The notes: generated by a model not told the origin, from the letters alone. Shown: positions 8,661-17,424, counted from the stretch's first letter. The stretch is DNA of 64,000 nt from Neobacillus vireti (GCF_001026695.1 NZ_LDNB01000010.1:82483-146482); one strand, 5' to 3'. Numbers and translations: made by a program.

Positions 8661-8669
8661 TAGTGTATG
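8661..8669 (-). promoter_or_regulatory. SigK-like -10 element
   Basis: Minus strand CATACACTA matches the mother-cell sigma-K -10 pattern CATAnnnTA, about 30 bp upstream of the coat-like start codon. The -35 is not distinctive. Confidence 0.4.
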
Positions 8670-8826
8670 TGTCCACATTCAATAAGGAATAGATTTTCGC
8701 CCACAATTTCCATTACATTTAAAGTAGTACTAGAATAATTTTTCACGTTTTTTTACTCTATTACTTCTCTTTTTAGAAATATCTGATATTTTTATATTAT
8801 AGAAAAATGATAAGGTGGTGGAGCTA

Positions 8827-9315
8827 TTGATAACAAATTTTCATGAATACGACCACGAATTTTTTATGAAGGCAGCTTTAAAAGAAGCGGAAGATGCCGG
8901 AAAACGTGGCGACCGGCCAATCGGTGCGGTTATTGTCCATAACAGCATCATCATATCTAGGGGGTCAAACAGAATTAATACAATGGACAGCGAGCTTGAG
9001 CACGCTGAAATCAATGCGATGAATCGATGTGCTTCCTATTTGCGGAAACATGCGCGAGAATGCATTCTTTATACAACGGTCGAGCCTTGTATGATGTGCT
9101 TATCTACGCTAGTTGTAGGAAATATCCGTAATGTTGTTTTTGCTGTAGAGGATAAATATCTGGATATTGCTCATTTCATCAATTCAAATGACTACATAAA
9201 TAAGCGATTGCATCACTATCTAGGCGGTGTCTTAGCTGTGGAATCAGCGGAAATATTGAAGACGTACTCCCCTTTTATGGCGGAGGTCGTGTTAACCGGG
9301 CGCAGACCGTCATAA
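8827..9315 (+). CDS. Nucleoside/cytidine deaminase-family zinc enzyme
   Basis: CDA/TadA-fold hydrolytic deaminase, 162 aa. Zinc and catalytic motifs are HAE (59-61) and PCMMC (87-91); upstream GDRPIGAVIV is the usual substrate-loop block. The TTG at 8827 is preferred because AAGGTGGTGGAG precedes it; GTG at 8815 or 8818 is embedded in that site. Shares the layout of tRNA-adenosine and guanine/cytosine deaminases; the substrate is not fixed by sequence. Stands alone on the plus strand and runs straight into the duplicated terminator region. Confidence 0.85.
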   Translation: MITNFHEYDHEFFMKAALKEAEDAGKRGDRPIGAVIVHNSIIISRGSNRINTMDSELEHAEINAMNRCASYLRKHARECILYTTVEPCMMCLSTLVVGNIRNVVFAVEDKYLDIAHFINSNDYINKRLHHYLGGVLAVESAEILKTYSPFMAEVVLTGRRPS

Positions 9316-9436
9316 GGGAATCTTCATAACTTCCACATAACTTCCCTATAAGTCCTACATATGTTTATTTTAATATAAAAGTAACTTAATTAAGGAATGG
9401 TTCGAAGAGCTCATTTCTTAAAACTTCCCATAATTT

Positions 9437-9466
9437 GATTGGTGCCTGACACCAATCTATTTTTTT
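9437..9466 (+). terminator. Terminator, duplication copy 1
   Basis: Stem GATTGGTG/CACCAATC with loop CCTGA, then CTATTTTTTT. The stem plus loop contains the dispersed word GGTGCCTGACACC. Confidence 0.75.
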
Positions 9467-9597
9467 GCCTTTAAATATTAATCTTCATAACTTCCACACA
9501 ACTTCCCCCTAAGTTCTCCACAAGTATTTTATATGATAAAGGTAACTTAATTAGGAAATAAGTTCATTGAGCTCATTTCTTAAAACTTCCCATTTTG

Positions 9598-9628
9598 GAT
9601 TGGTGAATGCACCAATCTATTTTTTTTG
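9598..9628 (+). terminator. Terminator, duplication copy 2
   Basis: Same GATTGGTG/CACCAATC stem with a different loop AATG, followed by CTATTTTTTTT. Stem conserved and loop changed relative to copy 1. Confidence 0.75.
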
Positions 9629-9638
9629 CCTGTTATTT

Positions 9639-9690
9639 GGTGCCTGACACCCTTTCTACTACCGCCATAGTATTTTGGGTGTCAGGCACC
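9639..9690. repeat. Inverted pair of the GGTGTCAGGCACC word
   Basis: GGTGCCTGACACCC at 9639 and GGGTGTCAGGCACC ending at 9690, separated by about 24 nt. Forms a 14-bp stem just downstream of the protease stop and could act as its terminator. Confidence 0.75.
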
Positions 9691-9720
9691 AATTTCAATT
9701 AAATGGATGACTCTCTATTA

Positions 9721-11355
9721 TTAGTTGACTCCAACTTGTGTCCAAGCCGAGGCTACCGCGTTGTATTGGGTGCTGCCGGATCCGTACAAGTCTGCTGCAG
9801 CCGCAAGAAGGGAGCTGCGAGCATCTTTAAAGTTACTCTTTGGTGATAGGTAGACTGTTAATGCCCGGTAATAGATTTTCTCCGCTACTGACGTTCCCAA
9901 CTTAGAAATCGTTAAATAGGCAGCTTTGTTTGGAATCCCGCTATTTGTATGGACACCACCATTATCGGCAGTTGTATTAACATACTTACTCATATGATCC
10001 GGCTGTCCATAAAGACCGGGGTCGGATAAACTACGGAGAGCGTCACCCGGTTTATTCGGCGTATATACATCTTCACCAATCAAATAATTCTTTTTATCTA
10101 GGAATACCCCGAACGTATCAGAAATCGATTCATTTAATGCTCCGGATTGATTTTGATACTCTAATCCCGCAGTTCTTTCTGTTACCGCATGCGTTAATTC
10201 ATGAGCAACCACATCTAGTGCCCCAGATAAGGCTCTAAAGGTTGTCCCATCTCCGTCCCCATAAACCATTTGCGAGCCGTTCCAGAAGGCATTATTGTAA
10301 TTTCTGCTGTAGTGAACTGTTGAGCGAATCGTTGCGCCTCTGTTGTCAAAACTGTTTCGGTTATGCGTGTTTTTGAAATAGTCATAGACAACACCCGCAT
10401 AGTAATGGGCATCTACATCGGCTCTTTGCGAGGTAGCATTAAAATTATTATCAGGGTCGACAGAATAATTACCAGGTAATGAGGTTGAATTTGCCGCCGT
10501 TCTTGTTTCAATCACACCCGTCATCGCTTTGGTCGTATCATATAAATAGTAGGTGCCGCTTGAAAAATAGGTATTAAGTGGTTTGGTATCACCTAAAACG
10601 CCAACTCCGCTGCCTGCATCATTCACAGCATTATAGGAATCTAGGATATTGCCATTGACAGCATCCACATATACGACCCAGTTTGCCGGGTATGGCTGAA
10701 TGAATTGAAGACTAGCTTTATAGGCTAGATAAAAATCATTGTCTTTTTTATAAACAACTAGATCTGCCTTTTCGACTGTATCTTCGAACTTCTTACCATC
10801 AGGGCCCGCTTCAGTATTGGTTTCTGTTTCCGCTTTCGTGACATGAATCGATTTCCACGCCTTATCTAGCGCACCAGCCTGAGCAACCTGGGCTTTCAGC
10901 TTTCCTTTAAAATAAGAAGCAGCTTCCGGAAACACGTCTCCGTTCACAACCGTAATCATGCCATTTTTATCGGTATGGATCTTAAATTTCGCACCATCCA
11001 CCGGAATTCCCTGGACTGATTGGACAAAATTATAATGAGTACTGCCAAGCTCGTCCGTTTCTACACCGAGCAAGGTCAAATCTTTGTCAGCATCTAATTG
11101 ATAGAGTTCTTTATTTTCTTTTAAAAATTGTTTAATTGCATCTTTATCTTTATGGGCTTTAGTAGATAATTTCCCATGGACGAAGGATGGGACAGCTTGT
11201 CCAGTTTTCCAAATCACCTTGGCATCCTTCCCAAACAGCTTCGCTTCCTTGGTAACCGCAACATTGCCCGAAATTGATTTGGCTGCAGCCGAAATTGGTA
11301 ACACTGTCCCCATCGTTAATCCCAATGCTAAAACAAGTGACGTTCTTTTCTTCAT
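9721..11355 (-). CDS. Secreted neutral metalloprotease, thermolysin family (M4)
   Basis: Bacillolysin-type preproenzyme, 544 aa. Signal peptide about 1-24 (MKKRTSLVLALGLTMGTVLP); FTP/PepSY propeptide about 45-245; catalytic domain from about 250. Zinc motif HELTH (385-389), third zinc ligand Glu409 in NESISD, and catalytic-site His469 in GGVHTNSG are all present, so it should be active outside the cell. The start is placed at the methionine opening the signal peptide (GGGAGG upstream). Single gene, closed downstream by an inverted GGTGTCAGGCACC pair. Confidence 0.95.
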   Translation of the reverse strand: MKKRTSLVLALGLTMGTVLPISAAAKSISGNVAVTKEAKLFGKDAKVIWKTGQAVPSFVHGKLSTKAHKDKDAIKQFLKENKELYQLDADKDLTLLGVETDELGSTHYNFVQSVQGIPVDGAKFKIHTDKNGMITVVNGDVFPEAASYFKGKLKAQVAQAGALDKAWKSIHVTKAETETNTEAGPDGKKFEDTVEKADLVVYKKDNDFYLAYKASLQFIQPYPANWVVYVDAVNGNILDSYNAVNDAGSGVGVLGDTKPLNTYFSSGTYYLYDTTKAMTGVIETRTAANSTSLPGNYSVDPDNNFNATSQRADVDAHYYAGVVYDYFKNTHNRNSFDNRGATIRSTVHYSRNYNNAFWNGSQMVYGDGDGTTFRALSGALDVVAHELTHAVTERTAGLEYQNQSGALNESISDTFGVFLDKKNYLIGEDVYTPNKPGDALRSLSDPGLYGQPDHMSKYVNTTADNGGVHTNSGIPNKAAYLTISKLGTSVAEKIYYRALTVYLSPKSNFKDARSSLLAAAADLYGSGSTQYNAVASAWTQVGVN

Positions 11356-11456
11356 CTCTTTCTCTGCCTCCCAATGATATGTTTTTATTGCAATTTTCAA
11401 AATATATCATATCACGGTAAAGCTATCTGCATAATTGGGAAAAAAGAGACTGATAG

Positions 11457-11469
11457 GGTGTCAGGCACC
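11457..11469. repeat. Single copy of the GGTGTCAGGCACC word
   Basis: Exact 13-bp word of the dispersed palindrome, here without an inverted partner, in the gap upstream of the protease. Confidence 0.7.
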
Positions 11470-11499
11470 AGAGGATTTTATGCCGCCAAATTTAAAATT

Positions 11500-11529
11500 C
11501 CCAACGCCTGACTCATATTTGGCATTGGG
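11500..11529 (-). terminator. Hairpin downstream of D,D-carboxypeptidase
   Basis: Minus strand CCCAATGCC/GGCGTTGGG (9 bp with one U-G pair, 12-nt loop) followed by AATTTT. Wobble pairing works only on the minus-strand RNA. The U-run is weak. Confidence 0.4.
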
Positions 11530-11632
11530 AAAAATTAATCTAATATTTTTTAGTGGCTGAATTATGACAATATTTTTCGTCAATTTTAGCTTATTTTCCT
11601 GTTTTTATTGAGGCACTTGATTTGGAGCACCA

Positions 11633-12547
11633 CTATTTTTTTACATATTCTGCCGTAAATCCGTTCGCTAATAACGAGATCGAGTCGTTCCAAACGCTGT
11701 TTGCGGTAGATTTTAAAACGACTGCAATTAATTTCTTCCCATTTCGTTCGGCAGAGGACACGAGGCAATAGCCTGCTTCATCGGTGAAACCCGTCTTAAT
11801 TCCGTTGGCTCCTTCAAAATAAAACGGGCTGCTTGAATCAAGAAGCTTATTTTTATTTTGAAATGTAACGACCTCATCTGAATAGATTTTACTGCTAACC
11901 ACTTCTTTAAATTGGGGATTTTTCATAGCCTCTCTTGCGATAAGCGCCAAATCATGGGCCGTGGAATAATGATTGGAATGATGCAGCCCATGAGGATTCA
12001 TGAAGTGAGAGTCAGTTGCTCCAACTTCTTTAGCCTTTTTGTTCATCATCGAAACGAAATAGTCTAATGCTTTTTTTTCTGAAGCATGAGGGTCACCCAT
12101 TTGTTTTTTTGCTGTGTAAATGGCTATCGTTCTAGCAGCATCATTACCTGAAGGAAGCATCAGGCCCGCTAGTAATTCCCTGAGCGTGAGAACTTGCCCT
12201 TCATAAAGATATGCGGAGCTTTCTTCTGCTGTTTTTAGGTTTATTTCCTTGCCTACAGTGATTTGATCGTTTAAATTTCCATATTGAACCGCTAAAAATG
12301 CGGTTAAGATTTTCGTTGTACTTGCGGGAAAAAGCCTCTTGTTATCGTTCTTCGCATAAATAACCTTCCCTGAATCTACATCTAGTAACAATGCCGCTTC
12401 GCCATTGATGGAAGGGTTTGAGTTCATGGATTCTAATAAGCTATTTTGGGGTATATCTCCCTGTGGGCTGATCCAATCTTTTAAATAGGTTCCGAAACCG
12501 ACGACCATAAAGACAATCACTAAAAACATTATATTTTTTATTTTCAT
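11633..12547 (-). CDS. D-alanyl-D-alanine carboxypeptidase (peptidase S11)
   Basis: Penicillin-binding serine D,D-carboxypeptidase, 304 aa, trimming the terminal D-Ala of peptidoglycan side chains outside the membrane. N-terminal hydrophobic anchor/signal (6-20). The three active-site motifs are S76-T-T-K79, SGN (133-135) and KTG (251-253). Shorter than the 380-440 aa DacA/DacF enzymes, lacking most of the C-terminal domain. ATG 12547 is taken because GGAG precedes it by 11 nt. Lies 123 bp downstream of a VanR/VanS-like pair on the same strand, so it may be its target. Confidence 0.88.
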   Translation of the reverse strand: MKIKNIMFLVIVFMVVGFGTYLKDWISPQGDIPQNSLLESMNSNPSINGEAALLLDVDSGKVIYAKNDNKRLFPASTTKILTAFLAVQYGNLNDQITVGKEINLKTAEESSAYLYEGQVLTLRELLAGLMLPSGNDAARTIAIYTAKKQMGDPHASEKKALDYFVSMMNKKAKEVGATDSHFMNPHGLHHSNHYSTAHDLALIAREAMKNPQFKEVVSSKIYSDEVVTFQNKNKLLDSSSPFYFEGANGIKTGFTDEAGYCLVSSAERNGKKLIAVVLKSTANSVWNDSISLLANGFTAEYVKK

Positions 12548-12670
12548 ATCATACAGCACTCCTAGAAAAATGGTATAGTCCAAATATAGCCATTATTTCT
12601 AAAGAGAAATGAAATTAAACCTAAAGAAAACCTTAAGATTACTTTTTGGACTTTTACAGAAAGTGCAACC

Positions 12671-13780
12671 TCAACTTGAATAATCAGGTGATAATGGCAA
12701 GTGAACTTGAAAAATCGTTTCCGCCTCATTACTTGATACAATTATTTCCCCTTGGTGCAATTCGACGATTCCTTTGGAAATCGCAAGACCTAACCCGGTG
12801 CCGCCGGTCTCATCCGACCTCGACTTCTCCGCCCGGTATAATCGATCAAAAATATGAGGAATGGCGTTTGCGGGAATCGCTTCCCCATAATTGACGACCT
12901 TCACGACCGCATATTGTTCGTTTTCTTCGACAATCAGATCGATTTTTTTACCTTCCCTTCCATATTTAATCGCATTGGAAATTAGGTTTTCAAACACTCT
13001 CATGAGTTTGTCCGGGTCAGCCACAATCATGATATCAGCGGGAGGATTTTTAATTTCTATACTCATGCCTGCATTTCGTAATTCGGGATTAAATTGGGCC
13101 GAGAGTTGTTTGAGGAGCTCATTAATGTTAAACCTTATCCGTTTAAGTGCCACATCTCGATTGTTAATTTTTGTGAATTCAAATAGGTCGTTGACCATTC
13201 GATTTAAACGTTTCGATTTATCATAGGCAATGGTAACAAAATAACGAAGCTCAACTTCATCGCGATATTCGTCTTCCTCAATTAATCGTAAATAGCCGAT
13301 AATCGAGGTTAGTGGTGTCCTTAGATCGTGAGATACATTGGTCACCAGCTCATTTTTCGATTGAACAGCTCTCTTTTCTTCTTCAATCAACAACTTAAGC
13401 TGTTCCTCCATGCTATTTATGTTTTGAGCAAATGGACCTAATCCCCCATGTTTCTTTACGGGAATAGCAACATCAAACTGCCCCTCTGAAAGCTGTTGAA
13501 CCGAATCGCTGATCAGCTTAAAATACGATGCGATTTTTTTGATTGCTAATGAATAATAGATGACCGTCAGCAGAATCGTCCCAATGAAAAATAAGTTCCA
13601 AAATCCATAGTTATCATAAAAATAGACGTATAAATAATTGACTCTTGAGGGCAAAGGCACTTTCATATAAACAAATTTGATGATATACCCTAATAGGGCA
13701 GTTGTTATTGCTGCAGATAGCAAGCTATATATCAAATACAACATTAACCTGGTAAAAAGCGAAGTTGATTTATTATCCAT
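12671..13780 (-). CDS. Sensor histidine kinase, VanS-like
   Basis: Membrane sensor kinase, 369 aa. Two helices (about 13-35 and 62-80) flank a short extracytoplasmic loop; a HAMP-like linker precedes the H-box VSHDLRTPLTS with His151; N-box ENLISNAIKYG and G-box TGGTGLGLAIS are intact. The gene overlaps the regulator by 8 nt. ATG 13780 is preferred over the adjacent TTG, though the ribosome site is weak. With a D,D-carboxypeptidase downstream, a cell-wall signal is likely but unproven. Confidence 0.88.
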   Translation of the reverse strand: MDNKSTSLFTRLMLYLIYSLLSAAITTALLGYIIKFVYMKVPLPSRVNYLYVYFYDNYGFWNLFFIGTILLTVIYYSLAIKKIASYFKLISDSVQQLSEGQFDVAIPVKKHGGLGPFAQNINSMEEQLKLLIEEEKRAVQSKNELVTNVSHDLRTPLTSIIGYLRLIEEDEYRDEVELRYFVTIAYDKSKRLNRMVNDLFEFTKINNRDVALKRIRFNINELLKQLSAQFNPELRNAGMSIEIKNPPADIMIVADPDKLMRVFENLISNAIKYGREGKKIDLIVEENEQYAVVKVVNYGEAIPANAIPHIFDRLYRAEKSRSDETGGTGLGLAISKGIVELHQGEIIVSSNEAETIFQVHLPLSPDYSS

Positions 13781-14456
13781 CAATTTTGTACCCCACTCCC
13801 CAGATGGTTTTGATTAATTTATAGCCTAATTCCTTTTCTAGCTTTTCGCGTAAATTGCTGATATGGACCATCACGGTATTATTTGAAGAATAGTATGTTT
13901 CCTTCCATACAAGTTCAAAGATTTCTTCACTACTAAAAACTCTGCCCAGATTTGAAACCATAATATGAAGAATCGCAAACTCTTTTGATGTTAATTGGAT
14001 AGAACGGCCGCTAACCTTTGCTGTATGAAAGGTTTTATTAACCTCCAGACTTCCAACCTTAATAATCTCGTCTTCAACCCGTTCATCTTGGTAGAGATAG
14101 GTCCTCCGTATCAGCGTTTTAACACGAGCTACTAATTCTAGGGGATTGAAGGGTTTTGTTAAGTAATCATCAGCCCCGCTCATTAACCCGGTTATTTTAT
14201 CAATATCCTCTGTTTTGGCACTAATCATCAGGATCGGAACGTGATTCTTTTCACGTAAAATCCGGCACACTTCCATGCCATCGACCTTTGGCATCATCAC
14301 ATCTAATATAATCAAATCAATCTTTTCTTTTTCAAAAAGGGCTAATGCCTCTTCGCCATTAAATGCCCGTGAAATTTTATAGCCTTCATTTTGCAAATAA
14401 ATCGCAATCAATTGGACGATTTCTTTATCATCATCCCCGATTAAAATATGTCTCAA
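13773..14456 (-). CDS. OmpR-family response regulator, VanR-like
   Basis: DNA-binding response regulator, 227 aa. Receiver with acidic pocket DDD (8-10), phosphoacceptor Asp52 in IILDVMMP and Lys in TKPF; a winged-helix C-terminal domain ends with VWGVGYKID. AGGGGGAAAAG lies upstream. A candidate promoter TTTACA, 16 nt, TAATGA lies between the start and the terminator-like hairpin at 14514-14543. First gene of the regulator-kinase pair. Confidence 0.92.
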   Translation of the reverse strand: MRHILIGDDDKEIVQLIAIYLQNEGYKISRAFNGEEALALFEKEKIDLIILDVMMPKVDGMEVCRILREKNHVPILMISAKTEDIDKITGLMSGADDYLTKPFNPLELVARVKTLIRRTYLYQDERVEDEIIKVGSLEVNKTFHTAKVSGRSIQLTSKEFAILHIMVSNLGRVFSSEEIFELVWKETYYSSNNTVMVHISNLREKLEKELGYKLIKTIWGVGYKIDG

Positions 14457-14513
14457 TTTCTTTTCCCCCTATCATTATTTAGACGAAGATATATGTAAAT
14501 TTGTCTCTATATT

Positions 14514-14543
14514 AAAAAAGTACCACAGCATCAGGGACTGTGG
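14514..14543 (-). terminator. Terminator-like hairpin in vanR-like leader
   Basis: Minus strand CCACAG, 9-nt loop, CTGTGG, then TACTTTTTT, 58 nt upstream of the regulator start. The stem is only 6 bp. It may stop read-through or act as an attenuator. Confidence 0.45.
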
Positions 14544-14661
14544 CAGGTGAAATTAGTTTAATACCTCTAAATGGGTGAAAAAATGTAATCAAAAGAGACT
14601 TGCCTGTCTGAAAAACATGTTTTTCTCTAAGAAATACAGTCAATTATACCCGCACAATTTT

Positions 14662-14757
14662 TTATTAGCGAATTTCGAGGGTATATTAGCGATTTTTATA
14701 AGTTTATTAGCGAATCTTACCTGTTTATTAGCGAATTTAAGGATTTATTAGCGAATT
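14662..14757. repeat. Phased word array B (ATTAGCGAAT, 21-bp period)
   Basis: The word ATTAGCGA(A/T)T starts at 14664, 14685, 14706, 14727 and 14747: steps of 21, 21, 21 and 20 bp. Sequences between the words are not conserved. Lies in the 486-bp gap between the VanR-like regulator and a small membrane protein gene; nothing coding seen. Confidence 0.9.
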
Positions 14758-14886
14758 GAAATTTACCATATAAAAACCTTCAGAAAATGTACCCTTCCCT
14801 TTTTTATATCTGAATAATTTACCTTTCTAGAAAGCAATAGCAGACTTTTTTATGTGTTAAGAATTTCAACTTCGAGAATTTATCTT

Positions 14887-14914
14887 TAAAAAAGAGCTGT
14901 CAACTTGACAGCCC
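14887..14914 (-). terminator. Terminator of small membrane protein operon
   Basis: Minus strand GGCTGTCAA/TTGACAGCTC stem followed by TTTTTT, 29 nt downstream of the gene ending at 14943. Confidence 0.8.
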
Positions 14915-14942
14915 TCCATTCACTTCTTTAAGTTCATTCCAC

Positions 14943-15353
14943 CTAGATCTTGGGTCTCAATCTTAATCGCTTCACCTTTTTAAGTTTTATCCAATGGGTC
15001 TTTTCCATGGCCTGCTCCAATTCCTCAGCCCCTAATGTCAGAATAGGCTCAGCACTAATTAATATCTCCGTATTAAGTGATGTCATGTAGACTCGATTCG
15101 CCAACTTTTGTCCATTTAGCAATTCAATCGTTATGATCTGTCCTGTCTTTAATTCTGCTAAAACCGGCAGCCTTTTTAAAAAATACTGTTTATTGTATTC
15201 TTCAATTTTCTTATCAATCAACCGAGTACCTAAGATAAATGCAGCCACACAAATGAGTACTGACCACCAGCCGAGACCTTTTAAGTAGGTGTCTCCGATA
15301 TACAAAACCACAAACAGAAGTGCAATTTTTATTAACCAATAGATGAATTTCAT
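14943..15353 (-). CDS. Small membrane protein of unknown function
   Basis: 136 aa. Two hydrophobic helices at the N-terminus (about 4-20 and 27-43), then a basic, mostly cytoplasmic domain with a strongly basic end (LKKVKRLRLRPK). I do not recognise the family. It follows the gene at 15383 by 29 bp and shares its transcript, ending at a clear terminator. No catalytic motif visible. Confidence 0.75.
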   Translation of the reverse strand: MKFIYWLIKIALLFVVLYIGDTYLKGLGWWSVLICVAAFILGTRLIDKKIEEYNKQYFLKRLPVLAELKTGQIITIELLNGQKLANRVYMTSLNTEILISAEPILTLGAEELEQAMEKTHWIKLKKVKRLRLRPKI

Positions 15354-15382
15354 TAAAAACGTCCTCTTCGATTTAGCAAATT

Positions 15383-15970
15383 TTAATTATCGATTACCTT
15401 CGTGATTACCTTACCGTTGTTATCATAAAAAGTAAATGTTTCCCCTGAAGGTCCTTGGCAGTCAAAAGCATCAGGCTGTGTATTATAAAACCAAAAGTTT
15501 AAATCTTTAGCATCCTTAAAATAAGGTCCCAATGGCAATAATTCTGCATCGTTCTTGCCTATTTTAACTTTATCGATTTTAGGACTTTTTGTGGTTACTG
15601 TAGCGACACAATTAAAGGAAAAATAATATTCAGAATCAAATTCATTAATATGTTTTATTGTTTCATTATCAATCCCATCAACAGATGGCAACATCCAAAG
15701 AAAAAAATCTTTTTGAAAACGAAGCTGATAAATTTGGTTTTCACCTGCTAACATCAGTACTCTTTCATCACCTGTCTCGATTTTTTTAGCATTCTTTAAA
15801 AAATCACTCGTCATTCCTGAATGCTTAGTATTACTCGCCCATGCTTGATATGCTCTTTCCTTCGTAAAATAGGCATCCTTAAAAAACAAATCATCCGTTT
15901 TCAAAAAATAAATGAGCCAAAAAACTAAAAATACAACCAGAATGGCGATCAAAACCCGAGCTGCTTTCAT
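15383..15970 (-). CDS. Membrane-anchored protein of unknown function
   Basis: 195 aa. One N-terminal helix (about 5-23) then an extracytoplasmic domain with two cysteines (SFNCVATV and FDCQGPSG) that could pair. Strong site GGGGGATAACA before the ATG. Not recognised. Co-transcribed with the small two-helix membrane protein downstream; the pair may function together. Confidence 0.75.
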   Translation of the reverse strand: MKAARVLIAILVVFLVFWLIYFLKTDDLFFKDAYFTKERAYQAWASNTKHSGMTSDFLKNAKKIETGDERVLMLAGENQIYQLRFQKDFFLWMLPSVDGIDNETIKHINEFDSEYYFSFNCVATVTTKSPKIDKVKIGKNDAELLPLGPYFKDAKDLNFWFYNTQPDAFDCQGPSGETFTFYDNNGKVITKVIDN

Positions 15971-16148
15971 TGTTATCCCCCAATAAAACTATGAAATTTT
16001 TGTTAATATAAAATAATTTCGCTTATCACCCAGTTTTATCCTTTTTTTCCATTGTGTTTTATAAGACCAAAGAACCATAGTTTCTGGACAAAGGTTCTTT
16101 ATATAGAAGGATCTGTTATAACTGAATGTTGATTTCACTGTGTTTGAA

Positions 16149-16335
16149 AATAAACGGAAAAATTCCGTTTAAATTGGGAAATACCCATATTTCCTTAAAA
16201 AAAAGGGAGTTTTTCCGTTTATTGATCCAAATCGTTGGATTTTGTCTTATTTAGAGCAGTTAATCGGAATATATCCGCCTATATCTTCTTCCTAAGCTTC
16301 CTCAATAGACATTAGCCAGAAATTCTCCGCCTATG
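16149..16335. repeat. Phased word array C (CGGAA/TTCCG dyads)
   Basis: CGG or CCG cores at 16155, 16165, 16215, 16265, 16275 and 16327: steps 10, 50, 50, 10 and 52 bp. Two 13-nt dyads, CGGAAAAATTCCG and CGGAATATATCCG, sit exactly 110 bp apart. Lies within the 478-bp gap between 15970 and 16449; no gene seen there. Confidence 0.6.
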
Positions 16336-16390
16336 AAATCTCATACCACACCGAAAATCAACAATGAATAATAACAGAACCGAATAGAAA

Positions 16391-16437
16391 AAGAGGGTGT
16401 CCCAAAAGATATGTTATTTTGGACATCCTCCCTTTTT
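16391..16437 (-). terminator. Terminator of GNAT gene
   Basis: Long stem pairing GAGGGTGTCC(C)AAAA with TTTTGGACATCCTCC around an 8-9 nt loop, with A/T runs on both sides, directly downstream of the acetyltransferase stop. Could work in both directions. Confidence 0.8.
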
Positions 16438-16448
16438 AAACTATAACT

Positions 16449-17237
16449 TCAACTTTCCTGAATTTCTTTAATGCTTTTCCCACCTAAGAAGGCATGACCA
16501 GTAACAAACTTCCCTGCTGTATTGAACCCATATTTTGCATAGACCTTCTCGATTTTCTCATTTATCGGAAAAACCCATAAATCTTCTTTGCCGCTTTTCT
16601 TTACCTCTGCTTGCAGGAAGTAGATGAGCTCGCCAATTAGTCCCTTTCCTCTGAACTCTTCTATAGTCGCTACGCTCTCCATTCGAACCTGGTCTCTATG
16701 TTCGAATAAACAAGCTGTCGCGCATGCAATACCATCACACCGAAGAAGATAGTGCGTGAAAGCAGGGTGTTTAAACTCTTCAGCAAATGCCTTTTCTCTC
16801 ACTTCCCTTCCACCGAACTCCTTAATACTGCATTCAATCTCTAATGCTTCATTGAAATTTTCTTCTGTTACTTTTTCAATCGTAACCAGATTACTTCTTT
16901 TACGGTCCTTGATCTCTTTATTCCAGATTTGAATCGGGCTGACTAATTCCTCAAAACCAAATTTGTAAGCATCTAATTCCTTCACGAATAGGGATAGTTT
17001 TTCAAGATTATAAAGATAAAACCGCGGTGTAATGTTTTTTTCATTATAGAAATGTATCACTTCTTCAATTACGGCCTTTGGATTTTCCGGTGCTTCATGA
17101 AGATGAGCATGATTGGCATCGTAATATTTCGGTTGATTTTCATTGTAAAAAATATATCCCCAAGATGTGTTTAATCGCTTTGTAAAGGTGTCAAGGTATG
17201 CTATATCAAGGTCCAGGAAGTTTTGTAGTAGATTCAA
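16449..17237 (-). CDS. GNAT family acetyltransferase
   Basis: 262 aa. The C-terminal half is a GNAT fold: VRMESVATIEEFRGKGLIGELI contains the acetyl-CoA loop R-G-K-G-L, followed by VYAKYGFNTAG. The N-terminal half (1-130) is a divergent duplicate-like domain. TTG start with GGAGGA 8 nt upstream. Single gene closed by a terminator; acceptor unknown. Confidence 0.82.
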   Translation of the reverse strand: MNLLQNFLDLDIAYLDTFTKRLNTSWGYIFYNENQPKYYDANHAHLHEAPENPKAVIEEVIHFYNEKNITPRFYLYNLEKLSLFVKELDAYKFGFEELVSPIQIWNKEIKDRKRSNLVTIEKVTEENFNEALEIECSIKEFGGREVREKAFAEEFKHPAFTHYLLRCDGIACATACLFEHRDQVRMESVATIEEFRGKGLIGELIYFLQAEVKKSGKEDLWVFPINEKIEKVYAKYGFNTAGKFVTGHAFLGGKSIKEIQES

Positions 17238-17424
17238 TTTTGTTCTCCTCCATTATGTTTACATAGCTAGGTTTATCAACTTATCAATCAACAGCTATTC
17301 TATTTCTCTAACTTTATCTAGATGAAAGGCATAGGGGTTCACCATTTTTCTTATTATATAGTCGATCAGAAATTCTTTATCTTTTGGGAACAAAATTCCC
17401 TTCCATTTGTTAGCAAGCTTGCTC

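Larger units (their letters stand above)
9319..9638 (+). repeat. Tandem 160-bp duplication ending in terminators
   Basis: Two diverged direct copies, 9319-9479 and 9480-9638, starting AATCTTCATAACTTCCACA. In each copy a small stem (AAGGAATG with CATTTCTT in copy 1, AGGAAAT with ATTTCTT in copy 2) is followed by a GATTGGTG/CACCAATC hairpin and T-run. No coding frame is evident. Could be a duplicated 3' region or a pair of small RNAs. Confidence 0.7.
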
